Part shown: one piece after another, positions 31,784-43,450 of the stretch | How the letters are laid out: every line of letters begins with the position of its first letter | Position numbering within the stretch: the first letter of the stretch is position 1 | Assembly (NCBI GenBank): GCA_947172415.1 | Contig: OX359199.1 | Coordinates: 2,134,001 to 2,198,000, forward strand | From: Chondrosia reniformis | Taxonomy: Eukaryota > Porifera > Demospongiae > Chondrillida > Chondrillidae | Direction of reading: 5' to 3' | DNA length: 64,000 bases | Notes under the pieces: generated by a model | Seen by the model: the letters and a program-made list of their open reading frames with translations, nothing else | Database searches by the model: none | What the model was told of the DNA's origin: nothing | Position numbers and translations under genes: made by a program

Positions 31784-33638
31784 TACATACAGGTACTGGT
31801 ACCCTCTTTTATACTATTATTTGCAACTCCCATTATATACCTCTTACAGTGTCACTGCACCAGTTGAATAGTGCATACTGTATAAGTGTACTTACGTATT
31901 CTCACATGTACTGTTTAGGCTGGTTATACTGCATTTTGCAAAGCCAAGAACTTAGTACAACCCACGAGAAAAGTAGCATATAGTAAGTTTGCACTAAGTA
32001 AATGTGTATAAGTTTAATCACAATATTACCATTGCTAATATACATACATGTACATGTACAGGGTACGGCTCTTAAGTAATAACATACGTATGTACATGGT
32101 AGTAGCTATCTGGTATACAGGCTTATTGTAGTCTGTCATTGTGGTTGTATCTTTGACAAGTTCTTCATGTTTTCATATTTATGTAGCACCAAGAGGAGGA
32201 ACTAGGCTCCCGTCAGCTCTGATAATTGAGGTTAGCAGCTACAGCTGTACATACGTACGTAATGCAGCTTACAGCATGATTTTCAATTTTAACAATCATG
32301 AAAAGGTTTAGAGAAGATGTACTACTAAGTGTCACCTTACCATTAACATTTCAGTTTTCTTTTTTTTTCTTTTCCATAGATAATGTTTTTCATATTAGAT
32401 GAATTAAGCAGTAAGTATTTACATTGAAAATATCCCTTATCTGGTTTTGTATACATATACATCAGCTCTCTCCTATCAATGATGTATTCATTTGAATACT
32501 TTAATAAGAGTATCACCAGATATAGTCTAAACTGAGTTCTAAATGAGATACAATTAGCAGCTGCTATATACTTGATTGCACAATGGATGTGCCAATACAT
32601 ATACCTGACCAATCAATTGCAAGCGACCAAAGTCTTATCTCGGCTGGCTGGGAGACCTGAGGTCCTATTAATATGGCAAACGGTGATCGACTCCCAATCA
32701 TCAAGAGGGAAAAGAAAACACAAATTTTGCCCATTTTAGAGCTCATTAGTGTGGTACAGTTTGTTTAGATTTGTAATTTTTTCATTGATTGCCACTCAAC
32801 CAAGATAAGACTTCCCGTGTCTGGTTTGGTGCATGTCATATCAATGATCAGCCATATGACAGCACTATACACATGTACATACCTTTATAGGATGGTCTCC
32901 TCTCTGGTGGATACGGAGACCTGATCCAGCGGATATACGGCAAAGTACCAAAGGTATCGCCGGAAGGAAGGAGACTTCAGGTACCCTCTCTGTCAAACAT
33001 GCACACTCTCTGACCTCCAAATATAGAACATACACACTCCCTGACCTCCAAATATAGAACATGTACACTCTCTGACCTCCAAACTACAACATTACATAGT
33101 GTTTGACTATTTACTTAATTTGAATGAAGTACTAAGTAAATGGTATTTGGCTAGTCAGGTACAATTGTGAAATTGTCTATTAACCTTTTCTAGTAAACTT
33201 TATCTTTCATCTCCTGTACTAGTTGGTTGTCTGTTCAGCAACTCTCCATTCTCATGAGGTGAAGAAGCTTGCAGTACGTTATCTCTTCAACCAATAGCTT
33301 ACATTCTTAATACTAAAACATGACTCACAGGAGGTGTTACACTATATCTGCAGTAGTAGTAGTAGTAGTCTTACATATTACTCCTCATGCACGACTCCCA
33401 TATGTACGTACATGTACTTGTACTTGTAGGATAGGATAATGCACTTTCCAATCTGGATTGATCTGAAGGGACAAGACAGTGTACCAGACACGGTTCATCA
33501 TGTGGTGAGTTGTTTAACATTGACAGTGCCATCATGACATCCACTCCATGTACGTATGTATACAGTAACTACATTAACTGTAATATGGTGAGATGTTGGT
33601 AATTATAATTCATCACATAAAAACGTGTCTCACCATCA

Positions 33639-33775
33639 TGGGCCAGTGGGGAAGAAGATGAAAGAGAGGAAAAGAAGAAAGAAAAGACTCCTGTATCTTC
33701 ATCCAAAGCTCTCTTCAGGCTTAATTCCCTACAGGACAGAATAGGCATAGCATGTAGGAAAATGGTGTATTAGAT
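33639..33775 (+). repeat. Intron repeat, 5' end at the predicted ribozyme cut
   Basis: This copy is in sense orientation on the plus strand. It begins TGGGCCAGTGGGGAAGAAG, which corresponds to the UGGCCCAGUGG just 3' of the predicted hammerhead cleavage, and runs to the ACACCATTTTCC end of the family (here inverted as GGAAAATGGTGT). No ribozyme core lies upstream. Confidence 0.6.
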
Positions 33776-34207
33776 TTTCATATGAAAGCTTGAGATATTT
33801 GGACCCTTCTAGACGATACCCAATTCAACTGATAACAAGCGCTATTCTCTGAAAAGGCCTTCTAGCACATTTGTATCTTAATTGTGAGTATTTGAGTGTT
33901 TTATTGCCCTCAAGTTCCACTTTGTGTGTTTGTGAATAATCACTGGGAATTATCATGTCAAACCATTCAAATGTAATGTTTCATAGCCTTTGCAAAGGTT
34001 TTGTGACATTAACTTTATTTTCACTATTAAAGTGTACATATATGTTAATTAAGTATAGCATTGTAGCACATAATAATCTGTTTTCCATGGCTCCTTATTT
34101 CTTAGGTGTGTATGGTTGATCCAGTCAGAGACACCTTGTGGCACAACTTGAGACAACATGTGCAAACTGATGGAATGCACAGAAAGGATCACTTTAAACC
34201 CGGCAAC

Positions 34208-34512
34208 AGGTCTAGAGGTACGTTCATCTGATGTACGTTTAGTGTACAACAGGCCTAGAGGTACATTCATCTGATGTACGCTTAGTACAAGAGGTCTAGA
34301 GGTACGTTCATCTGATGTACATTTAGTACAACAGGCCTAGAGGTACATTCATCTGATGTACGCTTAGTACAAGAGGTCTGGAGGTACGTTCATCTGATGT
34401 ACGTTTAGTACAACAGGCCTAGAGGTACATTCATCTGATGTACGTTTAGTGTACAAGAGGTCTAGAGGTACGTTCATCTGATGTACACTTAGTACAGCAG
34501 GTCTAGAGGTCC
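34208..34512 (+). repeat. Minisatellite, 41-43 bp unit, copying a DDX1 splice donor
   Basis: Seven full units and a partial one of the type (C/G)AGG(T/C)CTAGAGGTAC(G/A)TTC followed by ATCTGATGTAC and a short tail. Two unit variants alternate. The first unit starts in the last codons of the exon at 34106-34217, and its CTAGAG|gtacgt is that exon's donor; every unit carries a donor-like copy. Confidence 0.85.
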
Positions 34513-37423
34513 ATTACAACACTGCATATCTCATTTCCCCCCGCATAACACAGTAAAGTGTTCTGATAGTTAGTGTTTATAAGAGTGTTTGAAACCACTA
34601 TCCCCGTGTGCATATTCCAGAGTGCTTATCAGAGGCAGTCAAGACACTCAAAGGGGAATATCTGGTTCGTGCTATTGATGAGCATAAGATGGATCAGGTT
34701 TGTTTGACTTGAATGTTTATACTGCACTTTGTAACTATAGCAACAGTAACAGTGAAAGTCTTTGCAGTCACAAATGTGGACATCTCTGCTTTGCTTGTTT
34801 TTCACAGGCAATCATATTTTGTCGCACCAAACTAGACTGTGATAACGTAGAGCAATACCTTTTGAAGCTTGGAGGAGGTGAGATTAGCCACCTGTACATT
34901 AGGACAAGCAGCTCTACCTGTAGCGGTAGTCAGTTTCCAGAAGTCTTCCTGTTTTGTATTAGGAAAGGGGATGGTCAATGAATACTCTTGTGTGTGTCTC
35001 CATGGCGACAGGAGGCCTCAGGAGAGGAAGGCCAATCTGCAGGCATTCAAAGATGGAGAGGTCAGATTTCTCATCTGTACTGATGTGGCTGCCAGAGGTA
35101 TAGACGTACAAGGAATACCATTTGGTAAGCCATGAACAAGTACATATTATACAAAATGTGACAAATTAGAAAATGCACTTACAGAGGAAGTGCAAAGCAA
35201 TTTCAGAGCATTTCAGTCTGTAAATCTTCCCTTGCTGAAATAGTCTCTCTCTCATGTGTACCGTATACCCAGAAAATTTGAGGAGGATTTTAATTTGACA
35301 GTTTGACGGTCTTGTGGATAACAGCCAAATTTAAATCGGTCAATATTTACATTCTCATAAAACAAAGTTACCACTGGCTACTATGATAACCAGACAAAGC
35401 AGCAGCGTACACGGCCATTGTTGACTGGATGATGTTACAGCCTTGAGTTGCAACACTGTCAAATTTAAATTCCACCAATATTAAATAAATCCAGTTTGAA
35501 GGCTAACTATCATGTTTAAATGCCATCAAATTCCCCAGCTATTGTAACTTGTAAATGTTGTTGATATTCTGTTGACCCTCAAAACTGTCTATTTTACTAT
35601 AGTCATCAACATTACCTTACCAGATGATAAACAGAATTACGTCCACAGAATTGGCAGAGTGGGGAGGGCTGACAGGTATGAAAGTGCACACGTGTAGTGC
35701 ACACTTGTGCTGCTCATATGTATATGTGTGTACGTAGTCTGTATAGGTGTAATGATCATTTAGATCCATGCAAATTGTTTAATTTCTAAGTATCATAATC
35801 ACTAGTTTATCACCATTCTATGTCCCTGGAAGCACTTTTAAAGGATTGCCTCTTGCGCAACCCTGGCCATGTCTATATGGACAAATAGATTCAATTTAAT
35901 TTGCTTCAATTCCAAGTAGACATATGTACACAGAATAGAAAGTGTTTTTAGTCTCCATCCTGTATACCACTCATCTAATCTACAAGTAATCCTCTTACTT
36001 GAAAGCCTGTAAAAGTGTATTTGTAGCCGCAGAACCCTTCCTATACAGTGGTTTCACTATACCTTACAATTACATTCACTTTCCTCTCATACGCAGGTTG
36101 TTAGTTTTACTTTTATTTCCATATACATTGTACAATGTTTTTGTACTAATTAGTCTTTGCAGTTAGCAGCAGAAGGAATACATGAAGGGAACATTGTTGT
36201 GGCAATTGTAGTTCAGTAACAGAGCACTGGTGGTCATAACCAGTTGCCCTGATTCTTTCATGTTTTTCCCTCTTCATGATGTTTGAGAATGATTATAACT
36301 ACTTGTGGTTTGATTATCATTTCACTTATATTCATGTATACCTTTAGAATGGGATTGGCAATCTCTTTGGTGTCTGAGGTGCCAGAGAAGGTTTGGTATC
36401 ATGGCAACTGTGCCAACAGAGGAAAAGGTTGCTACAACACAACACTGCTGGAGCAGGGTGGATGTGCCATTTGGTACAATGAAAAACAGGTAATCCAGTT
36501 CTTCCGCCGCATACCTTTAGTAGAGTATGGAGCATTTGGAGGTTACTCCCTTACAATAGGTGTCTGGAGGATAATCCCCTATCATTAGTGCTCACTCCTC
36601 AGCTCCTCTTCACCTCCTCTGTAGTACTTGGCCGACATTGAGGAGCACTTGGGGGAGACAATCACTCAGACCGGAAGGGATATAAAGGTACCAGTTAATC
36701 AATTTGATGGGAATGTGATCTATGGACAAAAGTGGAGCGCCAGAGGTATATAAATCACTTTTGTATTGATAATTTGTTCGATTACAACTGAATGATTTAC
36801 AATTCACCATTAAATCATTACTAAATCATTACTGACATTTCGACCACATGCTGTGGCTTTCGTCAGTTTTGTGTGAAGGGCAATGAAATAGCTGGCAACT
36901 TGGTCTCAATTCAAACCAATGAAAATGTTTGTTCAAGCAGCACTCCTCATTTGTCATGTGCACATACCTTTTAAGGAATTGCATACAATACACAAGAAGC
37001 TGATCTGGTTCAAACTCGTTGACACAATTTATGCTATGTCATGATATTAGTTCCATAAAGTACTTAGAAAGACACTTTTCTACATATATTTTGGTTAAAC
37101 AGTAACAGTAACAAGTGCTTTCAAGTGTTTGGTTAAGTTTTAGGTTTGATATTGTGTTCATTTCCAGATTTGTTAATCCGCAGGTGGTAACTACAAGAGT
37201 CATGCATGTGGAGCAACTGGCACCTGCAGTTAAAGAGCTGGCGGAAATGGAAAAGTTGGCGCAGGGTACTTTCCTGAGGATGCAAACTGGACAGTGGTTT
37301 AACTGAACACTGCCACAATAACACATTACACTGATTGTTTGCATAAGTAATGACTGTTATGTAATTGATTACTACACTGTAGTGTGTTAATTTTAATAAA
37401 GAATAAGAATTTCTTCTAATCGA

Positions 37424-37577
37424 TGGGCTGTGTCAGTCTTGAGATCACAAGTTGTGGCACGGCTGTAGATCCACTCTCGGTGTCACCAGAGGACAGTACT
37501 ACTACGAGGCGGAGGTGACTGACGAGGGACTATGTAGAGTTGGGTGGGCCACGCCTGCTGCCACTCTAGAACTAGGT
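37424..37577 (+). pseudogene. DDX1: Stray DDX1 SPRY exon (exon 7 copy)
   Basis: It matches 30191-30352: VTRGQYYYEAEVTDEGLCRV, GWATPAATLEL, then an ag|gtcagc donor. CGA is TGA (TCT TGA GAT), so the frame is broken. It begins about 25 bp past the DDX1 AATAAA and ends in sequence that recurs after 42470, marking a duplication border. Confidence 0.85.
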
Positions 37578-37833
37578 CAGCTCACTGTATCAAAATGAAT
37601 GAATTGATTAAGCATTAAATGATTAATGTTTACTGATACAAAAGCTAAAAAGTATTAAAAATAATTAAGTCTTAAAGAACAGATTTCTGAGACTTATTGT
37701 GGCATATACGTATATAAACATGACAGTCCTACAGATGGAGAATATTGTAAGCAAGCATGTATACGTATGTACATTTTGCACCATTTCACATTTATTTACA
37801 TTATTGTAGTATTTTTAATTTGTGCATGTCTCG

Positions 37834-38156
37834 CTAGTTGTAGCTTTGACCAGATAGAAATTTGTTGATTTCGTCTGCCAGCTTTCGGTTGTTGTCGTGG
37901 TATGTACACTTTCCCAAGGCTTCAGCTGTAGCCTTTAGTTTCCTCTCACTTGGATCACCATAAAGGATGTCATACAGAGCTTGATTGGCCAAATCCTGAG
38001 GGATAGAAGCTTTCAACGTCTCATACTGAGCAGATGTGATTATGTTATCTTTTCTAAGTTCGTTAGAAATCTCTCTGACATCACAGTAATTGAGCATAGG
38101 TTCTCTGACATCCTCTAAAAAGGCCTGGACTTCTCTAGGTTTCTTCTCTTTAGTAA
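37834..38156 (-). CDS. Gene B last exon: CARD-like C-terminal domain
   Basis: It encodes about 107 residues with LNYCDVREISNELRKDNIIT, AQYETLKASIP and LANQALYDILYGDPSERKLK. The pattern (helix, dvreisneL.k.nIIT..qYe.L, ..ALyd.Ly) is CARD-like. The exon itself is open. It replaces the Death domain found at the end of gene A, and its twin is 42702-43024. Confidence 0.62.
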
Positions 38157-38559
38157 CTAACAGAATATAAAATACATTTATCAGGCTTCACTAACAAGAT
38201 TATTAAGGTTAAAGTTTAAAAGTACATTCATTTGTACCTTAGCCAAAAAGTCGGTCATACATGCAGTGAAATTCTATTAATATGTACCTGGGATAATGCA
38301 TACGTACGTAGTAGTTATGCCACACTCAAGTGACCAAAGTGGTATAATTAATATATATCACGTATGACTTGAATCAATTGTAAAAAAGGTGATGATAAGT
38401 AAAGACAGTAGGCCTACTGGTGATATAACATTTATCACTAGTTCAAGTGTGAAATATAAGGTTTGTAACACTCCATATATCACCCGGTTGCCCTGGTAAC
38501 GTGATATATACATGCTTATAGCATATATATATTCATATTATACTGAGTCTCATTTATTA

Positions 38560-38835
38560 AGTATTCTCCTTTACTATGTACATAATAGAATAGAAGGATT
38601 TCTTCTAACTGTGTCCAGCATATCTTTTGAAAGGTCCATCTTTCAAACTTTTTGAGTGTTTTGAGTGGGAACCAATGTCTATAAATAGAGAACACCTACA
38701 AAGCAACTTCAGTCACTGAAGAAGACCCTTGGGGTCGAAACATCTGACAATCGCAAGGTAATAACCAACTGAGTCTCAACACCTCAAAATATTTAAAAGA
38801 TGAACCTTTCAAAAGATATGTATGTTACCATTATG
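38560..38835 (+). repeat. Inverted-repeat element with hammerhead-like core, copy 1
   Basis: The ends CATATCTTTTGAAAGG and CCTTTCAAAAGATATG are inverted. In the middle (38714-38750) is CACTGAAGA, a GACCC/GGGTC stem and GAAACATCTGAC: CUGAAGA, stem II, GAA-A(CA)U-C, with a four-base stem I (GUCA/UGAC). Its twin is at 43240-43450 in the paralogous intron of gene C. Confidence 0.62.
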
Positions 38836-39287
38836 AGAAGAAAAACCAGTTAACACATATTTAGCTTTGCATGTGGTACATATGTTTTGAAAGTAATATG
38901 TCAATGAATGTTGAATACTACTTCAATACATATTGATAAGAGGGCATACAAGTCCTTTATTAAAATGCTTTATCTCTTACTGTGAAAGTACTATTCAGGT
39001 CTTGTTATAACTAATCGAGTGTTTTTTAATGTTCTGTACGTACAAAGGATTTCCAACTCAAGGATAGATAACTTTATAATATTATGTAGTCTCATTTTTG
39101 TAATAGGATGACTTTTAAAATCTATACCAGTTAAATATAGTATAAACATGAAACGGAGCATGAAGTAGAGTAAGCTGAGATTTTTTAAAGCAACATTTTT
39201 GGCCAACAGTGAAGAATGTATATAATTAGTATATTTCAATAAGTTCTATGTGAGCAGGTTATCAGCACATTACAAGTTATATATCTA

Positions 39288-39530
39288 CACTGCTCAAAGA
39301 AGGATGACTATCCAGCCATCACGTAAATCCTCCCCCACAGACCAAATGGTCACAGAAAGTCTAGGGCAAAAGTGGACTTCCCGCAGAAGTCCACTTTTCC
39401 TCAGGCTGTTTTCTCCTGCATGGGCTAACTAGGCTAGGCTAGGTTTGGTTGCCCTAGACTTTCTGTGACCATTTGTTCTGTGGGGGAGGATTTACGTGAT
39501 GGCTGGATAGTCATCTTTCTTTGAGCAGTG
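39288..39530. mobile_element. Foldback MITE with TA target duplication
   Basis: TA flanks both ends (39286-39287 and 39531-39532). The ends CACTGCTCAAAGAAGGATGA and the inverted TCATCTTTCTTTGAGCAGTG continue as about 90 bp of nearly perfect arms. TA plus CACTG...CAAA ends are typical of Tc1/mariner derivatives. It lies in an intron of gene B and is absent at the same place in gene C. Confidence 0.88.
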
Positions 39531-40696
39531 TATATAACTTGTAATAATTATTATATATACGTAAGCTATGTTATACCTTGCTGATCTTTTGTTGGATTTG
39601 CTTTAGCTCCCGAACCATCCTTGAAGGTTGAACCTACGCACATACATTCAACAAGTGTACATTTTAAGAGGTCCTGGAACTAATTAACAGTTTAAATAAA
39701 TTAAAAACTTACCTTTTGCAGAAAGATTACAATAAACTGTCAATAGATGTAACTCCTTGTAGAGACACATTTTCATAAGGTGGATCTTTAGAAGTGGACC
39801 CACAATTTGGTACAAGAGTAAGAAATGGAGGATACATCTCTACTTGAAAGTCATCTTTTAATTTCTTTTTATTTCCAATTTGATACACAATATCTTCCTT
39901 CTCGATCTGTATACACAATACAAGGCCAATCCATGATACTAAATAAGTAACGGAAACACATGCATTTTGTTAGTTATATCACTTTTAATTAACATTCCAA
40001 AGGAAGATGTATACACTCATGGGATAAAAAGTATAAGTTTTGCATTCCTAACGTGAATTTGGTATATCTCAGTTGGCGATTACTTTAACTACATATGTAT
40101 AATAAGAGGGCTATACACACAATTCACCTTAAAGGACAGACTAAATTAGAAGCAAAATGATTTATGTAGATTACAAATCCTTTAAGGTGGAAAACCTCAA
40201 GGTAAATGACCAGCGAATTCAAGGTGCCCTTCAAATGGAGATTTCAGTGTATTAATTTTAAGGCAGGTTAACCTCAAATATTAATTTAATAAATTTATTA
40301 TAGCAAAAATAAAGCAAAGCATCTTTAGACGCTCTGCAAGTTGAAAGATATTCCAACTACATGATAAGTTTGACGCAGTTAATACATTTATTTACTCCTT
40401 TTAAGTTATATACACTATACAGCAATAGTCTTTGAAATTCCTCAAAATACATCCATTTTATACTATTACATGTAGTTGTATATGGGATCCTGTGTACTAC
40501 TAACCTGTAAAGGTCCAGTAATTACACCATGGCAACCAGGCTCCAGGTTACACTTCAATATTTCTCCCCCTTCCAAAAATTTGAAGTGACAAGGCTGTCC
40601 AACTCTGCTAAAAACTTTCCAATGCTTTTTAATATCTAGAGGATGCACAAAATTAAGTAAAACTAGAAAACATTTCTAGAAAAAGAAAACACGAAC

Positions 40697-41256
40697 CTGG
40701 ATCCAAACATTATGTTTGTAAGTAGCAGCTATTCGTGTGGTTATACTAGTATCCTTTGACTCCCACTTCCAAGCAGAAGCAAGATACTCAAAAGGATCAT
40801 TTAAATGTGAAGCTTTAGTAAAGAGGGTACAGTGTCCTGTGATGAGGAAATCCCTGCCATAACCTGCCCCTTCATAGTCCTCAAATGTGAACTCATTATT
40901 CACAGGAGAGTGAGGTGCCATCATCATCTTCACTCTGTCACCGTCTGCACTCCAGTGAGGAAGGTGGAGGGTGATGGGACTCTTGATGTCTTTACTGTTG
41001 TAGTAGATATACACCACAGGGCTGGCCAGTTTATAACCATCTGGTGCCACCAGAGGTCCATCTATTATGATACCATATCTGATCTGCACCTTCTTATCAG
41101 CAACAGCTCCCTCTGGTACCTCCAGATGGGTGGCATCACTCTCCACCGGTCTGTCCCCATCTGGTTCCAAACTGAACCTTCCTCCAGTTTGGTCTACTTG
41201 AAGAGACTGTATCCCAAATGGGATCCAACACAGCTGGTCTAGTTGCTCTTCATGCT
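40697..41256 (-). CDS. Gene B ZU5 exon
   Basis: 560 nt like gene A, with [31 protein letters not shown] and [20 protein letters not shown]. It is intact as an exon. The strong conservation among three copies suggests recent duplication or gene conversion. Confidence 0.8.
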
Positions 41257-41796
41257 CTGTGAATTAGACAATGTAACAGAAGCAGTATTCATACATAAGA
41301 GGATGCTTGGGTCCTCCATATACGTATATATGTACATAGAGATACGTAAATACGTATTGTACACATACATTCAACAATATACACACCTAATTCATGAGGG
41401 GAGGGGTCACCAGGTTCTTTTGGATCCAGTGACTCAGAACCAGACATTAGAGAACTCTAACAAAGCAATTGATACATAACATTTAGTAACTACTAAATGA
41501 CATGCATACCTTCTGAAGTATCTTTTGTTTCTCAGAGAGAGTTGCTACAGAGTCCATAAACTTTGATTTCATTGACTCAATCTATTTGGGAGATTTTAAC
41601 TGTTTGGTACCAAAAATGGCTATATACAATCATAAAAAATAATTACTCTTATTTCTTTAATAATGAACTTTCACAATTATGTATATATGTAGTTAAACTT
41701 ACTGTCTTCATATTCTCCTCGTGACAATATACTTTCAGACTGTATATGTGTGGGAAGATGAGACAGTTATATAGTTAATAAAGGCATGTATCGATG

Positions 41797-42112
41797 ATGT
41801 GCTGTGTCAGTCTCAAGATCACAAGTTGTGGGCACGGCTGTAGATCCACTCTCAGTGTCACCAGAGGACAGTACTACTACGAGGCGGAGGTGACTGATGA
41901 GGGACTATGTAGATTTGGGTGGGCCACGTCTGCTGCCACTCTAGAACTAGGTCAGCTTGCTGGGAATGGACACTAAACTGCTTTTGGGCATGTCTGTTGT
42001 CTGTTAAAGACTTGTCTTGTGTATCTCTTCTCAGGTAAGGACAGGTTTGGATTTGGCTTTGGAGGTACTGGAAAGAAGTCAAACCAGAGCCAGTTTGATG
42101 ATTATGGAGAGG
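41797..42112 (+). pseudogene. DDX1: DDX1 fragment: SPRY exons 7 and 8
   Basis: The exon 7 copy (41800-41954) has TRGQYYYEAEVTDEGLCRFG but an extra G (GTGGGCACGG) that shifts the frame. The exon 8 copy (42034-42112) is fully open: [20 protein letters not shown], then DDYGE and a gtgagt donor. It shows that the 4-base insertion in the main copy (30493-30496) is derived. It sits directly upstream of truncated gene B. Confidence 0.85.
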
Positions 42113-42179
42113 TGAGTTGGAAGCTGTTCTAAGGTGCATCTCTTTGTTATTGTACATGGAACAACTGTAAATTCATTTT

Positions 42180-42330
42180 CATCATGAGTAACCTAGAACA
42201 TCATTTTCTTAGCTACATGTATACTCCATTCATTCTGCAGTAAAAGGCCTATAGGAACTAAACCTATATAGTGAGAGCTTTGGATGAGGATACAATTAAA
42301 GGTCTGAGTCAATTAGCTGTTTCTGAGAAT
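42180..42330 (-). repeat. Intron repeat, decayed copy
   Basis: It keeps the AAAAGGCCTATAGGAACTAA and GAGCTTTGGATGAGGATACA motifs. The ribozyme half reads CTGTTTCTGAGAATTCC, and the CUGAUGA side is lost. Confidence 0.55.
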
Positions 42331-42701
42331 TCCAAAAAATGAAAACTATAAACACTTCAGTTGATGAAGAATACCTAGTGACTTACTATTCTTGGATTGT
42401 ACATGAAAGTATAAAAAGGTGAATAATAAATCGTTATGCATTAGTGGATCTATAGATTACAAACTATATCAAAATGAATGAATTGGTTAAGGCATTAAAT
42501 GATTAATGTTTACTGATACAAAAGCTAAAAAGTATTAAAAATAATTAAGTCTTTCTGAGACTTATTGTGGCATATACGTATATAAACATGACAGTCCTAC
42601 AGATGGAGAATATTGTAAGCAAGCATGTATACGTATGTACATTTTGCACCATTTCACATTTATTTACATTATTGTAGTATTTTTAATTTGTGCATGTCTC
42701 G

Positions 42702-43024
42702 CTAGTTGTAGCTTTGACCAGATAGAAATTTGTTGATTTTGTCTGCCAGCTTTCGGTTGTTGTCGTGGTATGTACACTTTCCCAAGGCTTCAGCTGTAGC
42801 CTTTAGTTTCCTCTCACTTGGATCACCATAAAGGATGTCATACAGAGCCTGATTGGCCAAATCCTGAGGGATAGAAGCTTTCAACGTCTCATACTGAGAA
42901 AATGTAATTATGTTATCTTTTCTAAGTTCGTTAGAAATCTCTCTGATATCACAGTAATTGAGCATAGTTTCTCTGATATCCTCTAAAAAGGCCTGAATTT
43001 CTTTAGGTTTCTTCTCTTTAGTAA
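42702..43024 (-). CDS. Gene C last exon: CARD-like C-terminal domain
   Basis: Same 323-nt length as gene B. It encodes AFLEDIRETMLNYCDIREIS, then NELRKDNIITFSQYETLKAS. The open frame ends LSGQSYN. Gene A has a Death domain in this position. Confidence 0.63.
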
Positions 43025-43239
43025 CTAACAGAATAGAATACATTTATCAGGCTTCATTAACAAGATTATTAAAATTTAAAGTTTAAAAGTACATCTAGTG
43101 AAATTCTATTAATACGTACATACCTGGGATAATGTACGTACACATGCTTATAGCATACACATTCATGTTATACTGAGTCTCATTTATTAAGTATTCTTTC
43201 TCCTTTACTATGTACGTAATAGAATATAAGGATTTCTTC

Positions 43240-43450
43240 TAACTGTGTTCAGCATAGCATATCTTTTGAAAGGTTCATCTTTCAAACATTTTGAGTGGGA
43301 ACCAATGTCGATAAAAAGAGAACGCCTACGAAGCAACTTCAGTCACTGAAGAAGACCTTTGGGTTTGAAACATCTGACAATCACAAGGTAATAACCAACT
43401 GAGTCTCAACACCTCAAAATGTTTAAAAGATGAACCTTTCAAAAGATATG
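43240..43450 (+). repeat. Inverted-repeat element with hammerhead-like core, copy 2
   Basis: Twin of 38560-38835. The core reads CACTGAAGA, then GACCTTTGGGTTT, then GAAACATCTGAC, so stem II is weaker here. Confidence 0.6.

Larger units (their letters stand above)
28920..37306 (+). pseudogene. DDX1: ATP-dependent RNA helicase DDX1, near full-length but damaged
   Basis: 25 exon-like blocks follow vertebrate DDX1 in order: 28920-28935, 29008-29052, 29130-29193, 29265-29294 (AAETGSGKTG, Walker A), 29697-29782, 29852-29902, 30191-30352 (SPRY start), 30433-30513, 30781-30853, 30937-31013, 31472-31525, 31919-31982, 32187-32230, 32380-32410, 32891-32980, 33223-33273 (VVCSATLHS), 33430-33504, 34106-34217, 34621-34697, 34808-34877, 34963-35124 ([14 protein letters not shown]), 35603-35675 ([11 protein letters not shown]), 36348-36489, 36625-36745, 37184-37306. 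Lesions: block 2 has TAG, a lost donor and an acceptor shift; a one-base deletion in block 5; TGA in block 7; 4-base insertions in block 8 and the last block; no block for motifs Ia-Ib; DEAD reads DELS. An AATAAA follows at 37395. Confidence 0.85.
37834..41750 (-). pseudogene. ZU5 / UPA / CARD-like gene B, 5'-truncated and frameshifted
   Basis: Exons 40697-41256 (ZU5), 40505-40635 and 39713-39906 (UPA), 39577-39633 (linker) and 37834-38156 (CARD-like end) match gene C. Upstream linker exons are at about 41391-41454, 41512-41612 and 41707-41743. Nothing upstream matches the CARD repeats, because the sequence switches to a DDX1 fragment at about 41790. Lesions: the UPA exon is 14 nt shorter than in gene C and runs into a stop (SIDSLL*), and the 41512-41612 exon has lost its acceptor AG (TTTTGG). 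Probably a non-functional segmental duplicate. Confidence 0.75.
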
